Both the position numbers and the translations under genes were made by a program. The notes under the pieces were generated by a model. It saw only the letters and a program-made list of their open reading frames with translations, searched no databases and was not told the origin of the DNA. A stretch of 6,840 nucleotides of DNA from positions 1 through 6,840 of the forward strand of contig JASEHP010000088.1 of assembly GCA_030018605.1 (NCBI GenBank). Direction: 5' to 3'. Source of the DNA: Thermodesulfovibrionales bacterium. GTDB taxonomy: Bacteria; Nitrospirota; Thermodesulfovibrionia; Thermodesulfovibrionales; UBA1546. This document shows, one piece after another, positions 5,237 through 6,840 of the stretch (positions are counted from its first letter, which is position 1; each line of letters starts with the position of its first letter).

Positions 5237-6708
5237 AAGTTCGGCTTCCTCTTATGCCAGTCTGTTGACTGCTCATACGCGTATGCTGCTTTCAAAATTG
5301 TTTCCTCGTCAAAGTGCTTCCCGATGATCTGCAACCCGACCGGAAGATTGCTTGATGTGAATCCGCACGGAATTGAAATCGCAGGTATTCCTGCAAGGTT
5401 TACAGAGATTGTGAATATGTCTGATAAATACATCTTCAAAGGATCGTCTGCCTTCTCTCCAATCTTAAACGCAGGTGTGGGAGATGTGGGCGTTGCAATG
5501 ACGTCAACTGCCTTAAACGCCTCTTCAAAATCCCTTTTTATATGCGTCCTTACCTGCTGCGCTTTTTTGTAGTATGCGTCGTAATAACCCGACGACAATG
5601 TATATGTGCCGAGAATTATCCTTCTTTTTACTTCGGCTCCGAATCCCTGCGCCCTCGTGTTCATATACATCTCCATAAGGTCTTTTCCTTCTCGTTGCGA
5701 GTCGCGACCGGCAGCCCTGAAGCCGTATTTAACGCCGTCATATCTTGCCAGATTGGAAGATGCCTCTGATGTCGCAAGCACATAATATGTTGCAACCGCG
5801 TATTCGGTGTGAGGCAAGGATATTTCAACGGGGATTGCGCCAAGCGATTCCAGTTTTTTTATTGCTCCCTTAACTGATTTCTCAATCTCCCTTCCCATTC
5901 CCTTAATAAAATATTCCCTTGGAATGCCTATCTTTAACCCTTTAATTTCATTCCCGAGAACTTTTGTAAAATCAGGAACAGCTATAGGCGCTGAGGTGGA
6001 GTCGCAAGAATCATTGCCTGAAATTATATTCAGCAGTATTGCTGAGTCTTTCACATTTTTTGTGATAGGCCCTATCTGATCCAGAGAGGATGCAAACGCA
6101 ACAAGCCCGTATCTTGAAACCCTTCCGTAAGTAGGCTTTAACCCTACCACACCGCACAATGCCGCCGGCTGTCTTATTGAGCCACCTGTGTCAGAGCCGA
6201 GAGCCGCTATGCACTCATCAGCGGCAACCGCAGCAGCAGAGCCTCCGCTTGAGCCTCCCGGAATCCTTTCAATATCCCACGGGTTTTTTGTCGTGAAGAA
6301 TCCTGAATTTTCTGTTGATGAACCCATTGCAAATTCATCAAGATTCGTCTTGCCGATGAGAATATAGCCGTTCTCACCCAGTTTTGATGTTACCGTGCTC
6401 TCATAAGGCGGAATAAAATCAGCGAGTATCTTTGACGAGCAAGTGGTGCGAATGCCTTTTGTGCACATGTTGTCTTTTATTGCGAGCGGGATTCCCGAGA
6501 GCGCTGAAGACCTCCCCGCATTTATCTCTTTTTGAGAGGCATCAGCCATCTCATAAGCCTGCTCTTTTGACAAGGTGACAAATGCCTTTACTTTACTGTC
6601 AACGGATGCGATCCTCTGATATATGGCATTCAGAAGTTCCTTTGCAGTGATTTTTCTTTTATCAAGCAGTTCCCTTGCTTCAGAAATGCTAAGCCTGTAA
6701 AGTCCCAA
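5233..6708 (-). CDS. gatA: Glutamyl/aspartyl-tRNA amidotransferase subunit A (amidase)
   Basis: From the preferred start this is a 491-residue protein. GatA releases ammonia from glutamine and channels it to GatB. The amidase-signature triad is present: K78 in AIKDNM, cis-S153 in PGGSSGGS and nucleophile S177 in GSDTGGSIRQP. These positions almost coincide with those known for S. aureus GatA (79, 154, 178), which supports the start. I chose the TTG at 6706-6708 (protein MGLYRLSISEAREL) because AGAGAGGGG lies just upstream and other GatA proteins begin there. The ATG at 6727-6729 would add MTRREGK but has no ribosome binding site. gatC, usually next to gatA, is not present; only about 80 bp separate the start from the terminal repeat. 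No confident promoter was found in that gap. Confidence 0.97.
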   Translation of the reverse strand: MGLYRLSISEARELLDKRKITAKELLNAIYQRIASVDSKVKAFVTLSKEQAYEMADASQKEINAGRSSALSGIPLAIKDNMCTKGIRTTCSSKILADFIPPYESTVTSKLGENGYILIGKTNLDEFAMGSSTENSGFFTTKNPWDIERIPGGSSGGSAAAVAADECIAALGSDTGGSIRQPAALCGVVGLKPTYGRVSRYGLVAFASSLDQIGPITKNVKDSAILLNIISGNDSCDSTSAPIAVPDFTKVLGNEIKGLKIGIPREYFIKGMGREIEKSVKGAIKKLESLGAIPVEISLPHTEYAVATYYVLATSEASSNLARYDGVKYGFRAAGRDSQREGKDLMEMYMNTRAQGFGAEVKRRIILGTYTLSSGYYDAYYKKAQQVRTHIKRDFEEAFKAVDVIATPTSPTPAFKIGEKADDPLKMYLSDIFTISVNLAGIPAISIPCGFTSSNLPVGLQIIGKHFDEETILKAAYAYEQSTDWHKRKPNL

Positions 6709-6786
6709 TTTCCCCTCTCTACGAGTCATCGACTTGGTAATTAGTTTTACAAGTTTAGCATAGAAAACTGAAAGACATCCAGAACA

Positions 6787-6840
6787 CGCATTAAATCATC
6801 TAAAATGTAACCGGGAAGGTACTGGTTAAATCATCTAAAA
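6787..6840 (-). repeat. Right terminal repeat, inverted copy of the left end
   Basis: This is the reverse complement of 1-54 with one mismatch (G6814). It carries two 15-mer copies, at 6791-6805 and 6826-6840, again 35 bp apart. Similarity stops inward of 6787. It lies about 80 bp upstream of the gatA start, so an adjacent element may have separated gatA from its original promoter or from gatC. Outside sequence is needed to tell an element end from another kind of dispersed repeat. Confidence 0.7.

Noticed and set aside
4841..5572. 243-codon plus-strand open frame
   Set aside because: It lies entirely opposite gatB and gatA, which are full length with all catalytic motifs. It has no recognisable domain or ribosome binding site.
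1..6840. Composite transposon carrying the whole segment
   Set aside because: The contents are mostly essential genes (gatAB, tRNA, ffs, dnaX), no transposase is visible, and identical break positions at both ends fit a contig boundary better.

Overview
The window looks like chromosomal housekeeping DNA from a Gram-negative bacterium of moderate-to-low GC. Three things point that way: a small 4.5S-type SRP RNA without an Alu domain, a GatAB amidotransferase (indirect Gln-tRNA/Asn-tRNA synthesis), and the relic of an NtrC-type sigma54 regulator. The protein style resembles Nitrospirota or former Deltaproteobacteria (Desulfobacterota). That is an impression from reading the proteins, not a placement.

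Layout. The minus strand carries, in its transcription order, gatA (6708-5233) and gatB (5236-3734) with an ATGA overlap, a serine tRNA (GGA anticodon), the SRP RNA gene ffs, dnaX (DNA polymerase III tau/gamma), the nucleoid-associated gene ybaB, and a YajD-like HNH protein gene. The ffs-dnaX-ybaB order is the widespread bacterial arrangement, but the usual next gene, recR, is absent and the HNH gene takes its place. gatC is not next to gatA. The plus strand carries a VapBC-type toxin-antitoxin pair (285-922) with a well-formed promoter/operator, converging on the HNH gene. Upstream of it is the last 29 or so codons of an NtrC-family regulator (helix-turn-helix end only).

The window begins and ends with the same 54-bp sequence in inverted orientation (53 of 54 positions match). 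Each copy contains two 15-bp direct repeats 35 bp apart. This looks like the end of an insertion sequence or other dispersed repeat. On the left it sits directly against the broken regulator; on the right it sits about 80 bp upstream of gatA. The two copies start at exactly the same base, so the window is probably an assembly contig that stops inside a multi-copy element.

The genes do ordinary work: charging tRNA by amidation (GatAB), protein targeting (SRP RNA), clamp loading (DnaX) and nucleoid association (YbaB). The accessory part is the HNH gene, the toxin-antitoxin pair, the decayed regulator and the terminal repeats. I found no convincing new multi-gene system. The features most worth a second look are a palindromic repeat that appears to be inserted in frame in the DnaX linker, an A7 slippery heptamer in dnaX followed almost at once by a -1 frame stop, the terminal inverted repeats with the truncated regulator, and the vapBC operator.
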